A DNA stretch of 64,000 bases from Dendrolimus kikuchii (GCA_019925095.2 CM034411.1:15252001-15316000); one strand, 5' to 3'; shown: positions 30,560 to 41,529, numbered from the stretch's first letter. A program made the numbers and translations. Notes: generated from the letters alone by a model not told the origin.

Positions 30560-30612
<53 letters not shown>
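30471..30612. repeat. (TA)n microsatellite
   Basis: About 140 bases of TA dinucleotides with two ACATG interruptions, running directly into the CATA tail of a family T LINE. Long Tyr-Ile reading frames here are an artefact of the repeat. Confidence 0.95.
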
Positions 30613-30618
<6 letters not shown>

Positions 30619-30712
30619 CATAACTTCACGCCAGTTCCCTTGCGGGGTAGGCACGAACAACAGAGCGCCATATAGGCCCATTCTTAGACACCTCACTTGC
30701 TTCTTTGACAAA
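30613..30712 (-). mobile_element. family T LINE, extreme 3' end
   Basis: About 100 bases: CATACATAACTTCACGCCAG to CACTTGCTTCTTTGACA. The insertion lies 200 bases from copy A exon 8. Confidence 0.75.
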
Positions 30713-30734
30713 TTATGAAGTTTTATTGGATATA

Positions 30735-30965
30735 TACTAATATATAAAGCTGAAGAGTTTATTTGTTTGAACGCGCTAATCTTAGGAACTACTGGTCTGA
30801 TTTGAAAAATTCTTACAGTGTTAGATAGCCCATTTATCGAGGAAGGCTATAGGCTGTATATCATCACGCTAAGACCAATATGAGCGGAGCACCAATGAAG
30901 AATGTTTCAAAATCGGGGGGTTTTGAAAACAAATTCCACGCGTACGGCGTCGCGGGCACAGATAG
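30735..30965 (+). mobile_element. Lep1-type Helitron
   Basis: Starts TATACTAATATATAAAGCTG, contains CGAGGAAGGCTATAGGCTG and AATCGGGGGGTTTTGAAAAC, ends GCGTCGCGGGCACAGATAGT. It lies where the M2 exon of copy A would be expected. Confidence 0.7.
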
Positions 30966-31100
30966 TCTTTTATAATACTATTATAAGACTATTTTCAGAA
31001 AATTTTCTACATCATCGTTAATTAACTCTGTAAACCATTTCAATTCAAAAATTTTGAAATAATTTTTTGCTTCCTTTTTCCAAGGTTTTATTTCCGGTAA

Positions 31101-31555
31101 TCTATACTAATATTATAAAGCAGAAGAGTTTGTTTGTTTAAACGCGCTAGTCTCAGGAACCGCTGGTCCGATTTGAAAAATTCTTTCAGTGTTGAATAGT
31201 ACATTTATCGAGGAAGGCTATAAGGCTATATTATATTTTCAAAAAAATTAGGGATCCTTACTAAAAGTCCAATAATGTAACCCAAGGTGTAAAAAAATGA
31301 CCCGAAAAAATCCTTACACGGCGTGCGCTGCGAAAACTATTGATTATAGAACAAAACAATGTACTACCACTTTGCAGAACATATAATTGTCTACAAAAAA
31401 TATGTAAACTAAAAATAAACCGTATGTTTAGATAGCCCCTTTATCGAGGAAGGCTATAGGCTATATATCATCACGCTAAGACCAATAGGAGCGGAGCACA
31501 AATGTTTCAAAATCGGGGGCTTTTTTTAACTATTCCACGCGAACGAAGTCGCGGT
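31101..31555 (+). mobile_element. Lep1-type Helitron, composite
   Basis: Starts CTATACTAATATTATAAAGC and includes a segment (AAAAATTAGGGATCCTTACT to AACAAAACAATGTACTAC) also found in the copy at 42099. A second GAGGAAGGCTATAGGCT and a CGCGAACGAAGTCGCGG end suggest two overlapping insertions. Confidence 0.6.
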
Positions 31556-31775
31556 GATTAAAATTTGTAATTAGAAAAACAGCCCATTGTGTATTATAAT
31601 CTTTATGGTAGTCACTAGCCAGGTGTGATTCTAAGAAATTCAGTCCACGTGAGTGAGAGATATATTGTATTTGTACAGTATAAAGCAATGCCCCAATGGA
31701 GAGATCGTCAGTCGAGCGATAACCAGCGATAAGCAAGACTTGTCCGGCATTGTAATTCGAGTCCTGCAACTCGTA
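31556..31775 (+). mobile_element. LTR fragment related to 39993-40601
   Basis: AATTTGTAATTAGAAAAACAG, CAATGCCCCAATGGAGAG and ATTCGAGTCCTGCAACTCG match pieces of the solo LTR at 39993. Much is deleted. Confidence 0.5.
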
Positions 31776-32092
31776 ATAATACTATTCAAAAAGTTAACCG
31801 TTTTTTTTTTCTTAACATCTCTACGGACTCGAGTTCCGTACCTTTTTTTACTACTTAATTTCTATGAAAGATTTTAGAGTCCATACACGCTTATTGTTTA
31901 TTTTTGTTACTGTGTGTGACATTAATTTAGTGATTTTTATGTTGTGGTATACCTTCAGAATAACTTATTATATTAATTTATCCTATTTTTAATACTAAAC
32001 TTATACTAATGTAGAGTGTATCTGTTACATGCTGGTGTTGTGAGGAAGTGCATGTGCAGTGTTGGCCTTAACTGTTTTTAAACTATACTTAC

Positions 32093-32193
32093 CGACATAA
32101 TAACAATAAGACACGCCGGTATGTATGTGTTGAACAAATGGTACCCCAGCCGTCGTTCCAGCTCGAAGGTGATTTTCAAACACGTGAAGTTAC
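32093..32193 (-). CDS. copy A exon 6: end of extracellular domain and M1
   Basis: 101 bases between GTGCAG and GTAAGT. Encodes GNFTCLKITFELERRLGYHL and FNTYIPACLIVIMS, ending in phase 0 where the M2 exon should follow (usually W-x-SFW). Confidence 0.88.
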
Positions 32194-32299
32194 CTGCACG
32201 AGGAAAAACTACAGTGAAAACATTTTTTCATTTCTCATATTCGGAAAGTACGCTTGGAGTTGCCTACTCAAAGGGATGAAACAGCACTTTTCCGCCTTG

Positions 32300-32650
32300 G
32301 GAAACTCTGTTGTCAAAAAGTAGTAGTAGTTGTATTCGCCACAAAGGCAGGCAAAGGAATCTAGTCCATACAGCCAATTCTGATGTTTAAGTCTTCGTAT
32401 AATAGTCGCGCAGTTGTATTGTAGGCTACAACTAACGCCATTCAACGGAGTTCTTGTGAAAACTCGAAAGGCCACATTTGACTATACAGTTCACATTTCT
32501 CATAAAAACACATAATCACTACTGAAAAACTATAAATATCCTACAACTATTGTTCATTTTAGAGTAATTTTACACATTTTTAGAATATAAAACTGCACAG
32601 CACAACGTCCCCTTTCGTTACCGCCAAAAACTCCCTGTTGTCAAAAAATT
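32300..32650 (-). repeat. unclassified interspersed repeat (family W)
   Basis: Reverse orientation of a unit also at 38946-39384 and 54695-55000. Shared segments include CAACTATTGTTCATTTTAGA, GCACAGCACAACGTCCCC and CAACGGAGTTCTTGTGA. No protein-coding frame or inverted ends were found. Confidence 0.6.
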
Positions 32651-32942
32651 TTGAAAACTTTGCGAGCCATAGATAACACATGCGTCTCATGTCCCAACAT
32701 TTTTAACAGCGACTGCTAAATCGCGGCAAAAGTTGTAATAAAAAAATATTATCAATTTTTTACATCATTTTATACTTATAAATTACTTTTCACTAAATTA
32801 TTATTTAATTTACTTAATTTGAGCTAGTATTATTACTATCATCAGAGTCAAAAAATACTGGCTTGTAGAATGGCATAGAAAAAAATTACTTGACGTTTCA
32901 AACGTGACGCACGTTTCGTCAGATTTAGACATGGATTTAACA

Positions 32943-33094
32943 TATATACATACATACATAACTTCACGCCAGTTCCCTTGCGGGGTAGGCACGAACAACA
33001 GAGCACCATTTAGGCCCATTCTTACACACCTCACTTGCTTCTTTGACATTCATAACTCTTGTCATGCACGCTCGTCTGTTCTTAAGGCTCCTAA
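32943..33094 (-). mobile_element. family T LINE, 3' end
   Basis: CATA tail then CTTCACGCCAGTTCCCTTGC to CTTAAGGCTCC. It is the left arm of an inverted pair with 33286-33532. Confidence 0.75.
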
Positions 33095-33111
33095 CAAACC
33101 TAGGTATAACT

Positions 33112-33283
33112 AGTTAATAGTTATACCTATAGGTTAGTTAAGAACAATGTATTCTACCTATATTTTTTTAATACTATATGTAGAATTCTGAGCCTGGTCA
33201 CGGTTTTCTATACTTATAATTAATGATTATAATTGATAGATAAGTTATCGTGCTTTTGTCTGTTTAGAAACTATGGCTAGTGT
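33112..33283. repeat. inverted copy of the 25676-25850 repeat
   Basis: Matches 25676-25850 in reverse complement (GTTAATAGTTATACCTATAG ... ACTATGGCTAGTGTA). It forms the spacer between two head-to-head family T ends. Confidence 0.75.
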
Positions 33284-33285
33284 AT

Positions 33286-33532
33286 ATACAATGCAAAAGT
33301 GGATGGATGCAGAAGTCGTGGAAGGCCACGACACACCATCCATGATCAAATTGATCGTGTACTAGCAGAAGGTGATGTCAGGAGCCTTAAGAACAGACGA
33401 GCTTGCATGACAAGAGTTATGAATGTCAAAGAGGCAAGTGAGGTGCGTAAGAATAAGCCTAAATGGCACTCTGTTGTTCGTGCCTACCCCGCAAGGGAAC
33501 TGGCGTGAAGTTATGTATGTATGTATGTATGT
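33286..33532 (+). mobile_element. family T LINE, 3' end
   Basis: Codons for MDGCRSRGRPRHTIHDQIDR to [14 protein letters not shown] with an ATGT tail. Its tail points away from that of 32943-33094. Confidence 0.8.
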
Positions 33533-33689
33533 ACCACCTAATTTTGCAATTTTACACCAAGAAGTTATTGATTTTGAAATGTGACGTCACGCAATATAGG
33601 TCTCCCCCACCCCTTGTCACACACGTCATTTATGAATGGCCCCAAAGTCTACTTTGATAAATGGGCTTTATAAATATATACATATGTGC

Positions 33690-34106
33690 CGCGACGACAG
33701 CAGGAGACCCGATGGTATGTCATTGATGCCCTGGAAGATGAGTCGCCCCTTAGTATGGGACGCGTCTTACGTCGATACTTTGGCAGCGTCCCATCTTCCA
33801 GCTACTAGCATGTCTGCCGGTACAGCTGCTGCACAACAGGAGGCCCTAAAACGCCGCAAATACTCAGCTATCGGAAATGGCTACATATTTGCGGCTGTTG
33901 GGGTCGAGACCCTGGGACCATGGGGGCCTGAGGCGCACAAGCTTTATCAAGACATAGTCAAGCGTCTGGTGGATGTCTCACGTGACCAAAAGACTAGTTT
34001 ATACCTCGGGCAACGCATCAGCATTGCCATTCAGAGAGGCAATGTGGCCAGTCTTTTGGGCACGTTTCCGACTGACAGCGCTCTCGAACTAGAAGTTATA
34101 CTTTAA
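33690..34106 (+). mobile_element. family K retroelement, C-terminal coding end
   Basis: The best copy of the family: an open frame of about 138 codons including RPDGMSLMPWKMSRPLVWDA, LKRRKYSAIGNGYIFAAVGV, ETLGPWGPEAHKLYQDIVKR and QRISIAIQRGNVASLLGTFP, then a stop and an AT-rich 3' UTR. The pattern (VETLGPWGPEA, QRISIAIQRGNA-S) recurs in invertebrate genomes at the C-terminal end of retroelement proteins. I cannot name the clade. Confidence 0.6.
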
Positions 34107-34257
34107 CTTTAGTTTGTATATATAGTTTATTTTTAGTTTAATTTATTGTATAGTTTAATTTATTTATAATTAGGTGAAAAAATAAATATTTTATATACAC
34201 ATGTTATATGTTATTTAAATATTGAGAAAAAATATCCCTAAACGATGTTCATGTATT

Positions 34258-34395
34258 TATAACTTTAACGTTACTCGTTGACACTTGACACCTTTGTCTT
34301 CCGTGATCACGGCTACTAAAAAGTGGCTGAAACGTCGGAATAAAAATCAAATAACATTTTGAGATGAAAACCGTTAAAACGTAGTTTTCGATATT
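34258..34395 (+). mobile_element. Penelope-like flank fragment
   Basis: TTGACACTTGACACCTTTGT, CGTGATCACGGC, GCTGAAACGTCGGAATAAAA and AACCGTTAAAACG match the flanks of the 9308-9918 element. No coding part is present. Confidence 0.5.
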
Positions 34396-34424
34396 AATAT
34401 GGATGGATCGGCATTAGTACGATA

Positions 34425-34690
34425 TAGCGTGTTCCATTTGTAGCTCATACACCCAAAATGCTCCGTTAGCCGTTCCACAAGGCGACCGCGATTGTTGTGG
34501 TCGTGGCGAAAACGTCACTAATGACATCATCAAATTCGATCACACAACGCTCACAACGACCCATGTCAAGAGGAGGGTCGAATATCCGTTCCACTTGGGT
34601 TTACGATTGTAACGCCGGCAAGCAAGTTGAACGGGAAAAATCGCGGTCGTGAACGTGGTCGTTGTGAGTCTCTAATGGAACGCAGCCTTA
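34425..34690. mobile_element. MITE (family M) with about 20-bp inverted ends
   Basis: The right end reversed reads TAAGGCTGCGTTCCATTAGA, and the left end is GCGTGTTCCATTTGTAGCTC. The inside has GGTCGTTGTGGTCGTGGC-like repeats rich in GTCGT and CACAACG. Related copies are at 38846-39541 and 60788-61022. Confidence 0.6.
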
Positions 34691-35580
34691 GTGAAATTAT
34701 AAATAATCAATTAATGAGTCAGTTCTAATGTTAATTAAAAACACGAATATGTAACGCGATACACACTAGTCGTTAATTTAAACATGATAAATGTCTAGGT
34801 TATTTTTTGCAGGAAGTAATTATTATTTACATTTTGCGTGGCAAACATGCTGGTGACGTGATCTAATTCCCGGATGAACTCCACCCTACTCGCAATACTA
34901 GGACACACACACTAAAAGCGAACAAGTTATTGTAAAATTAATATAGGCGGTATAAGTCATTTACTACCGGTATCACGTATATCGGAGCATATAAAGTATG
35001 GAGCGTAGAGGTAAGGAGAATCATGTCATATAGGAAAATAGTTGAAGAAGTGTCCAGTTGTAAGTTGTAAATAACAGTTTGTGGCGTTCTTCGAACGCAA
35101 CCATTAATATTTAGCACTGACAACACTAGGACGGCCATTCCAGGCAAGACAAAAAGTAATTACCTCAATTTGACAGCTACACACGAGGGGTTTGATAAAA
35201 ACAACATTTATTATTGTATATATAGCATAAAAGATATGTAAACCAAGCAGAATATATTATATCTAGTGTGAAAACCTTGTGTTTAATATTTCCTATATCG
35301 CACAACAAGTGAAGGAGCCCTCAACAACCACAACGTCATATCGACGTCCTCTGAGGTTCCAAAAGTTCAAAAACCGTCCACAATTGCGCTGATGTTGACA
35401 AAGGGTTATTGTATGAATGTAGCTGTTGTAGACGAATCGAAGTATACCGAGTTGAAAAAATTAATATCATTGGCGACTAGAGTAGTTCGTGACAGTACAC
35501 TGTTATAAAATGTCAGCTATTTACGTAGTACTAAGTAATTTATTAAATATAACCTCAAAGAATTGTTTGTTTGATTTTTA
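34691..35580. other. no recognisable feature
   Basis: AT-rich intron sequence of copy A without a supported exon or named repeat. Confidence 0.45.
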
Positions 35581-35584
35581 ATGC

Positions 35585-35742
35585 CTCTGACGTTGAGTGG
35601 GCTAAGCCTTTGCCGGCGCACCTCACTGCAACGCAGAGGTTCTGGGCTCGATTCCTGGTATAGTAAATTTCGGAAACGTATTTTCTCCGTTATTTACTAT
35701 GGTCTGGGTGTCTGGGATCGGCCCCCGAGTAGTCCGTTGTAT
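35585..35742 (+). mobile_element. tRNA-derived SINE (family G), 3' truncated
   Basis: TTGAGTGGGCTAAGCCTTTG, GGCTCGATTCCTGG, ATTTCGGAAACGTATTTTC and GGTCTGGGTGTCTGGGATCG. It ends at GTCCGTTGTATA where a mariner element begins. Confidence 0.75.
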
Positions 35743-35744
35743 AA

Positions 35745-36956
35745 TAGGTTGGGGAAAAAGTCTTTTGGTATCATTATAAAAGTTTTAATTTTAAAGAAGA
35801 CAATTCCATATTCAAGTTAGGTAAATGTGTGATTTTAATAAGATCTTATTATGGTTAATACCATTTGTATCTGGCTGGTTTTGGTATCATTAAAAAGTTT
35901 TAATTTTAAAGAAGACAATTCCATATTCAAATTAGGAAAATGTGTGATTTTCATGTGTTTTTATTTTTGTTAAAATGAGTGAATCTAATGAAGAAATTCG
36001 ATACATTTTAAAATTTTACTACAAAAAAGGTACAAATGCAACACAAGCCGCGAAAAAAATTGCGATGTTTATGGACCTAATGCAGTATCTATGAGAGTAT
36101 TAGTATTAGTAGTTACGATGTAGCTGGAGAACTGAGAATTGATCACAAAACGGTTTTGGCGCATTTGAAAAAAGCTGGGTACACAAAAAAGCTCGATATT
36201 TGGGTACCTCATGAGCTCACTGAAAGAAACCTAATGAGCCGTGTACTCATTTGTGTTTCTTTATTACGACGTAATGAAACCGAACCATTTTTGAAGAAGC
36301 TGATAACTGGTGATGAAAAGTGGATCACGTACGACAAGAACGTGCGAAAAAGATCATGGTCAAAGGCCGGTCAGGCTTCACAGACTGTGGCGAAACCCGG
36401 GTTAACTCGCAACAAGGTGATGCTGTGTGTATGGTGGGATTGGAAGGGCATTATTCATTATGAGCTGTTACCGCCAGGCAGGACCATCGATTCTGAACTG
36501 TACTGGGAACAACTGATGAGATTAAAGCAAAAAGTTGAGAGAAAGCGGCCGGAATGAATCAACAGAAGGGGTGTGGTTTTTCACCATAATAACGCTAGAC
36601 CTCACACATCTTTAAGCACTCAGCAAAAATTACGAAAGTTTGGCTGGGAGGAGTTATTGCAGCCGCCGTATAGTCCTGACCTTGCACCTTCAGATTTTCA
36701 CCTGTTTTGGTCTCTGCAGAATTCCTTAGGCAGTGTCAAGTTAACATCACGAGAGGACTGCCAAAACCACTTGTCGCAGTTTTAGATCAGAAGCCCCAAA
36801 ATTTTTATTGCAATGGGATCACGTCTCTACCTACAAGATGGCAAAAAGTTATCCAACAAAATGGCACCTACATACTTTAGTTAAATGTAAATAAACTTTA
36901 TAAAAAAACCTTTTGAATTTTTATATAAAATGCGAAGAAACTTTTTCCCCAACCTA
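35745..36956 (+). mobile_element. mariner element, inactivated
   Basis: Terminal inverted repeats TAGGTTGGGGAAAAAG (left) and CTTTTTCCCCAACCTA (right) sit next to TA-rich sequence, as expected for insertion at TA. The element is about 1.2 kb, the normal mariner length. The 5' UTR holds a near-perfect 70-75 bp direct duplication (about 35764-35835 and 35878-35955). Confidence 0.88.
35975..36785 (+). pseudogene. mariner transposase, broken
   Basis: From the ATG at 35975 it reads MSESNEEIRYILKFYYKKGT with the N-terminal helix-turn-helix, then a frameshift near 36055 and a shortened second DNA-binding part. The catalytic core follows: LITGDEKWITYD (first Asp), a stop at 36555, FHHNNARPHTS and YSPDLAPSDFHLF (third Asp). 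The second catalytic Asp of the HDNARPH motif is Asn here (codon near 36588). Frameshift, stop and active-site change make it dead three times over. Confidence 0.85.
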
Positions 36957-37282
36957 ATATATTAAATAAACAAAATAAAATGGCACTTATAATTAACATA
37001 CATATAAACATTTTTTATTTTCAATGTCGATGGTTTAATAGTATGTGCGTTACCACGACACACAGAACATCACTGTTACGTCACCCACAACAATAAAGTA
37101 CGACGATTATGTCATTTGTTTGATGTGGGCTCTACTGTCAAGAAATATGTAACTTGATAGACGTGCAAACGTCAAAAGTAAAATAAACGCTTGGAAAGGG
37201 TATAGTTTTAAATCACTTTTGTCATGATACTACATAAACTGTTTGTGTTCTAAGTATTTATTTTATAATAATGAAATCTCAC

Positions 37283-37417
37283 CTGTAAAATAACTTTTCG
37301 TGCAGTCACCGGGTGTGCTATGGATCAGCTTGAGTTGAGGCAGTTTTATATTCTTGTCCACACGCAATGGGACCACAGGGTTCCACTTGAAGATCAGGTC
37401 TTCAGTCGTGTGTGACA
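37283..37417 (-). CDS. copy A exon 5: loop C region
   Basis: 135 bases between ATTCCAG and GTGAG. Encodes SHTTEDLIFKWNPVVPLRVD and KLIHSTPGDCTKSYFT. The first two bases complete the Leu codon begun in exon 4. The Cys in GDCTK and that in NFTC of exon 6 match the second disulfide typical of this channel group. Confidence 0.88.
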
Positions 37418-37867
37418 CTGGAATAGTAGGTTTCATTACTTTTTAGAAATCGGCAAACACACACGTATTCAAGCCTTAATTACTCAACCAATTATTATGA
37501 AATTGTGCATTCACGTCATCAGAGCTACAGATGCTAGGACTAGGATATCTCTTCTCCAGAAAATAGTACTGTTCCCAAAGGATATAAAAATGTGTGCGGT
37601 GGAAAAATGAATGGCAACGGACAAGTGGCAAAACTAAACATTACCTTGAAGTTTTACGGGCAGGTTTTCAAATTGGACCAGTACATTAACGATCTAATCT
37701 AGGTAGTAAGTATCAACATAATCACGTAGGGGGAGAAACAAGGATTGAGCAAGCATAACCTTAGTAGCAGTACGTAGAAAACTCTTCAGTCTTCTTTGTA
37801 GTTCACTTTGTACAACTTTTAAGTTCTTGGCACGGCCAGTAATCACAATAAGTTGATGAATAAGTAA

Positions 37868-38275
37868 TACATACATACATAACTTCACGCCAGTTCCCCT
37901 GCGGGGTAGGCACGAACAACAGAGCGCCATTTAGGCTCATTCTTACACACCTCACTTGCTTCTTTGACATTCATAACTCTTGTTATGCACGCTCGTCTGT
38001 TCTTAAGACTCCTGACATCACCTTCTGCTAGTACACGATCAATTTGATTGGCCTTCCACGACTTCTGCATCCATCCAATATTGCATTGTATATCTGTTTA
38101 TTCATTCTTTCATCATGCATTCTTTCCACATACGCGAACCACCGGAGCATTCCTTTCCTTAGCTTCACCCCGACACTCTCTTTCAGACCAACTCTTTCTT
38201 ACTTCGCAGATTTTGCGCAGTTCTTCGCATCTCGACCGCGTTTACTCCACATTCATGCTCTTTCTTCCATATCCA
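37868..38275 (-). mobile_element. family T LINE, 3' end
   Basis: CATA tail, YPAGELA end and coding region back to GLKESVGVKL. An 18-base internal deletion removes the codons around RPRHTFHD. Confidence 0.8.
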
Positions 38276-38845
38276 TGAATAAGTAATGTACTATAATATA
38301 TGCAAAGGAAGTAGGAGAATTTATTTCCTGGCTACTTTACGAACAAAATCCTGTCAAATAGCAGAGCTGCCATTTTTAGTTCCTATATCTTCCGTGGGAT
38401 TTATTTCGTAGCGCAGACTCTACGTTCTCATATAAATACCTGCTCGAGATACTCTAGTTAATTGAGAAAAAGTTAAGAAGCTGATAGGCAATAATCGGCT
38501 ATTCGATGGGAAGCTCCAGAGCTTAGATCATCGACACAAAATCGCTAGTTTCGAAGTCGAGTCGGTATTCTTTAAGATACACTTCAGCGAGCGTGCCACG
38601 GAATTACACGAATTAATTGCTCCCTCACCATTTTACCACAAGACAAGCGGATCGTACGAGCTCACACCACCGATATATGGTGGAAATACCAACAAAGCGG
38701 AAAACTCTTTATCGTCGTCTATTTTTCCCGAAGAATACAATATAGGAGTCTTCAAGTCTCGCGTGAACAGTTATCTTCTAGGTAATTTCCATCTGACATG
38801 AGGCCATGAGGCGGAATGTCGGTCGAACTCACGTTCCATAAGAGA

Positions 38846-39541
38846 CTCGCAACGACCACGTTCACGACCACGATTTCTCCCGTTCCACTTGCAAGCGGAC
38901 GTTACAATCATAAACTCTAGTGGAACAGATTATGGGGCGTTGATGTCATAAACGACGAAATAAACAAAGGAGTTTTTGGCGGGAACTGAAAGGAGACGTT
39001 GTGCTGTGCAGTTTTATTTTCTAAAAATGTGTCGAATTACTCTAAAATGAACAATAGTTGTAGGATATTGATAGTTTTTGAGTAGTATTTATGTGTTTTG
39101 TGAGAAATGTGAACTGTATAGTCAAATGTGGCCTTTTGAGTTGTCACAAGAACTCCGTTGAATGGCACTAGCTGATTACCTACAGTTCAGCTGTGCTGCA
39201 CATAGGCTTATGAAAATGAAGAAACTATATTGTAAACTAAGATCTGGCATAAAGGCCTAGCTGCCAAGCCATAAACTTAAATAAAAAATAACGAAATAAA
39301 CAAACATCATTAGTTGAATCGAAAATCGCGCCTTTTTCAGTGTCAAGAGATAGAGAGAATTAATGCTCCGTGGTCAACGCCCACTTCGAGCCACCTCTTA
39401 ACATGGGTCGTTGTGAGCACTGTGTGACCGAAAATGATAACGTCATTGATGACGTTTTCGCCAAAACCATAACGACCGTGGTCGCCATGTGAAACGGTTC
39501 ACGGAGAATTTTGGGCGTTATGAGTTACTAAAGGAACGCGT
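38846..39541. mobile_element. family M MITE split by a family W repeat
   Basis: Left part 38846-38945 (ACGTTCCATAAGAGACTCGC, CGACCACGTTCACGACCACG) and right part 39385-39541 (CTCTTAACATGGGTCGTTG, AACGACCGTGGTCGCC, GAGTTACTAAAGGAACGCG). It is in reverse orientation relative to 34425. Confidence 0.55.
38946..39384 (+). repeat. family W repeat, nested
   Basis: GTTGTGCTGTGCAGTTTTAT, CAATAGTTGTAGGATATTGA and CAAGAACTCCGTTGAATGGC match 54695-55000. It interrupts the family M MITE. Confidence 0.6.
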
Positions 39542-39699
39542 CTAATGAAAAACATGTCGTCATGGCAACGCAAACAAAGTTCCGCTAGCACGTGCTAGTA
39601 ATATATCAAATCAGACACATTTAGATCCCGCATATAAGACCTTGCGATTGGAAAATACCATGTCTTGGGGCTTGATAAAATATATAAATAAATACTTAC

Positions 39700-39926
39700 G
39701 ACTTTCCATCATTAGCTTACACTCCTGTGTATCATGAGGAAAATTCTGAAAGTTCATTGGGCATGACAACTGCAATGTGACCTTCACCATGTACAAAATC
39801 GTCTTATTCTTATACAGCCACACATAGTGGTTAGGGACTGTCACAGTCTGGAGGTTGACTTCCTGCGCGTTTTTGAAGAAGCAATCTGGACGCCATATGT
39901 GATTTAACCAGTCTACGGGTAGAAAC
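39700..39926 (-). CDS. copy A exon 4: Cys-loop
   Basis: 227 bases between CACCAG and GTAAGT. Encodes FLPVDWLNHIWRPDCFFKNA, PNHYVWLYKNKTILYMVKV and the Cys-loop CPMNFQNFPHDTQEC ending MMES. This segment is strongly conserved with insect pH-/histamine-gated chloride channels. Confidence 0.9.
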
Positions 39927-39992
39927 CTGGTGAAATACAGCATGTTATTTTTATTGAGAAAGAACAAAACAAGGGTTAGGGGCACATAATAT

Positions 39993-40601
39993 TGTTACAT
40001 GCCGTCGAAGATAAACGCACAGCTGCCTGTCGTAAAGCGCAGTTTATTGCCTTCCCGGGTTTAGGAATTCATTTGTTTACTTTGTGTTTAGAATTTGTAA
40101 TTAAGAAAAACATGCTATTGTTTTTCTATTTGTTTTATGGCCGTCATTAATGTCGAACTAATTCTGATTGTTATTGTTTTCGACTTTGTTGGCCGTTCGC
40201 AGGTGTGCAAATTACATTTCCTTGGAAGAACCCAGCCTACGCAAACGATTGCGTATTGTGTATTATATTGTACAGTTTACTATAAACTGTTACTATAACT
40301 ATAACTATCTGTTGTTCGTGCCTACCCCGCAAGGGAACTGGCGTGAAGTTATGTATGTATGTATGTATGTACTATAAAACAATGCCCGCCCGGTGGGTCA
40401 GTCGAGCGAGGATTGCGATATGAGTAAGACGTACATTCGACAAGCGATATAGTGACGGACTCTGCGCGTGTTATTGAATCGTGCAGTTTGTACTAGTAGT
40501 GTCTAGTTATATTTGTACCTATGTTATACGTGTTTGTATAGTTCTAATAAACTCTATAGTAATTCCAACGGCATTTTGATTCGAGTCACACACTCGTAAC
40601 A
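39993..40601 (+). mobile_element. solo LTR with 4-bp target duplication
   Basis: Begins TGTTACATGCCGTCG and ends CACTCGTAACA, with ATAT on each side (39989-39992 and 40602-40605). No internal region remains. A family T LINE end (40312-40373) is inserted within it. It lies in intron 3 of copy A, about 65 bases from exon 4. Confidence 0.75.
40312..40373 (+). mobile_element. family T LINE scrap in the solo LTR
   Basis: CTGTTGTTCGTGCCTACCCC to GCGTGAAGTTATG plus ATGT repeats, the last 60 bases of the family. Confidence 0.75.
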
Positions 40602-40997
40602 ATATTGTGGACTAGATTTAAAACGATTGATAAAATATTCTCCATCCCATCTCCCTTTCGCATAATTTCTATCCCATTTCTCCTGTCTGATTCCTCTGAA
40701 CCATTATTTTTTTATTGCTGGTATGGGAGCTGCATACGTCTAGTCATCGCAGCGGACAACGATCTACTGACTAGCGCAGCGCGGGAGCGCAGATATTAAT
40801 AGTTGCTCTATCTCACTCGCACATCATCCGTCCCGCTCACACACTGTGCTAGAACGACTTGTTAACATTTGTACTTAAGGTTACCGTTTCCAAAAAAAAT
40901 CAGTTCACATCAGCACTCGACAGTGAATACTCCTCTCTGCCATCTGAAGTATTATTTAACCTCTACCTCTCGCTGCTACACTGGATTAGAGCAGGCA

Positions 40998-41335
40998 GGC
41001 TGACAGCCCAACTGTGATGGAAAGTGCTTACCGTCGCCTATGAATATTTTCAACACTAAAGATGCTATCAATGTGCTGCCTGACTCGTAGACGGGACTCG
41101 AACTTGGTCACTAATGCCGGAACCCAAATCAAGGTTCTTATGGCGGCGTTCTCTAGACCAGAGGTTGTAGCCATTCAGACAGGAATACCCTACCACCTGG
41201 CTGTGGGTTTATTTGTCGCCTCTTACGACAGGCCGCCGGGCCGCAGGAAATTGTTGCAAATGTTCATAGGCGACAGTAACCACTTTCCATCACAGTTGGG
41301 TTGTTAGCCTGTCTGATGTACTGTAACAATATAAA
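40998..41335 (-). mobile_element. family S element with inverted tails at both ends
   Basis: A reverse-orientation element (AACTGTGATGGAAAGTGCTT to CGGGCCGCAGGAAATTG) runs straight into a plus-strand tail (TTCATAGGCGACAGTAACC to CAACAATATAAAAAAAAG-like end). The result is a pair of inverted 45-base ends. Confidence 0.6.
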
Positions 41336-41529
41336 AAAAAGAAACACAGACTGAATTCCGACATGTATATAAATCGAGACTACCACAATTTTATCGTAAG
41401 CGACATCTGCACAGTCAGATCTGCACCTATTTGTTATCATCGCGAGACATTTTTTTGCTACTATATACCTACATAGTTTTTTTTGTTTTCAATGTGTCTC
41501 GATGAATACCAAATCCACGTTTTTTCTTT

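Noticed and set aside
30390..30711. Open frames of alternating Tyr-Ile-Cys residues over the TA repeat
   Set aside because: They are translations of a simple TA microsatellite joined to exon 8 and a LINE end, not a protein.
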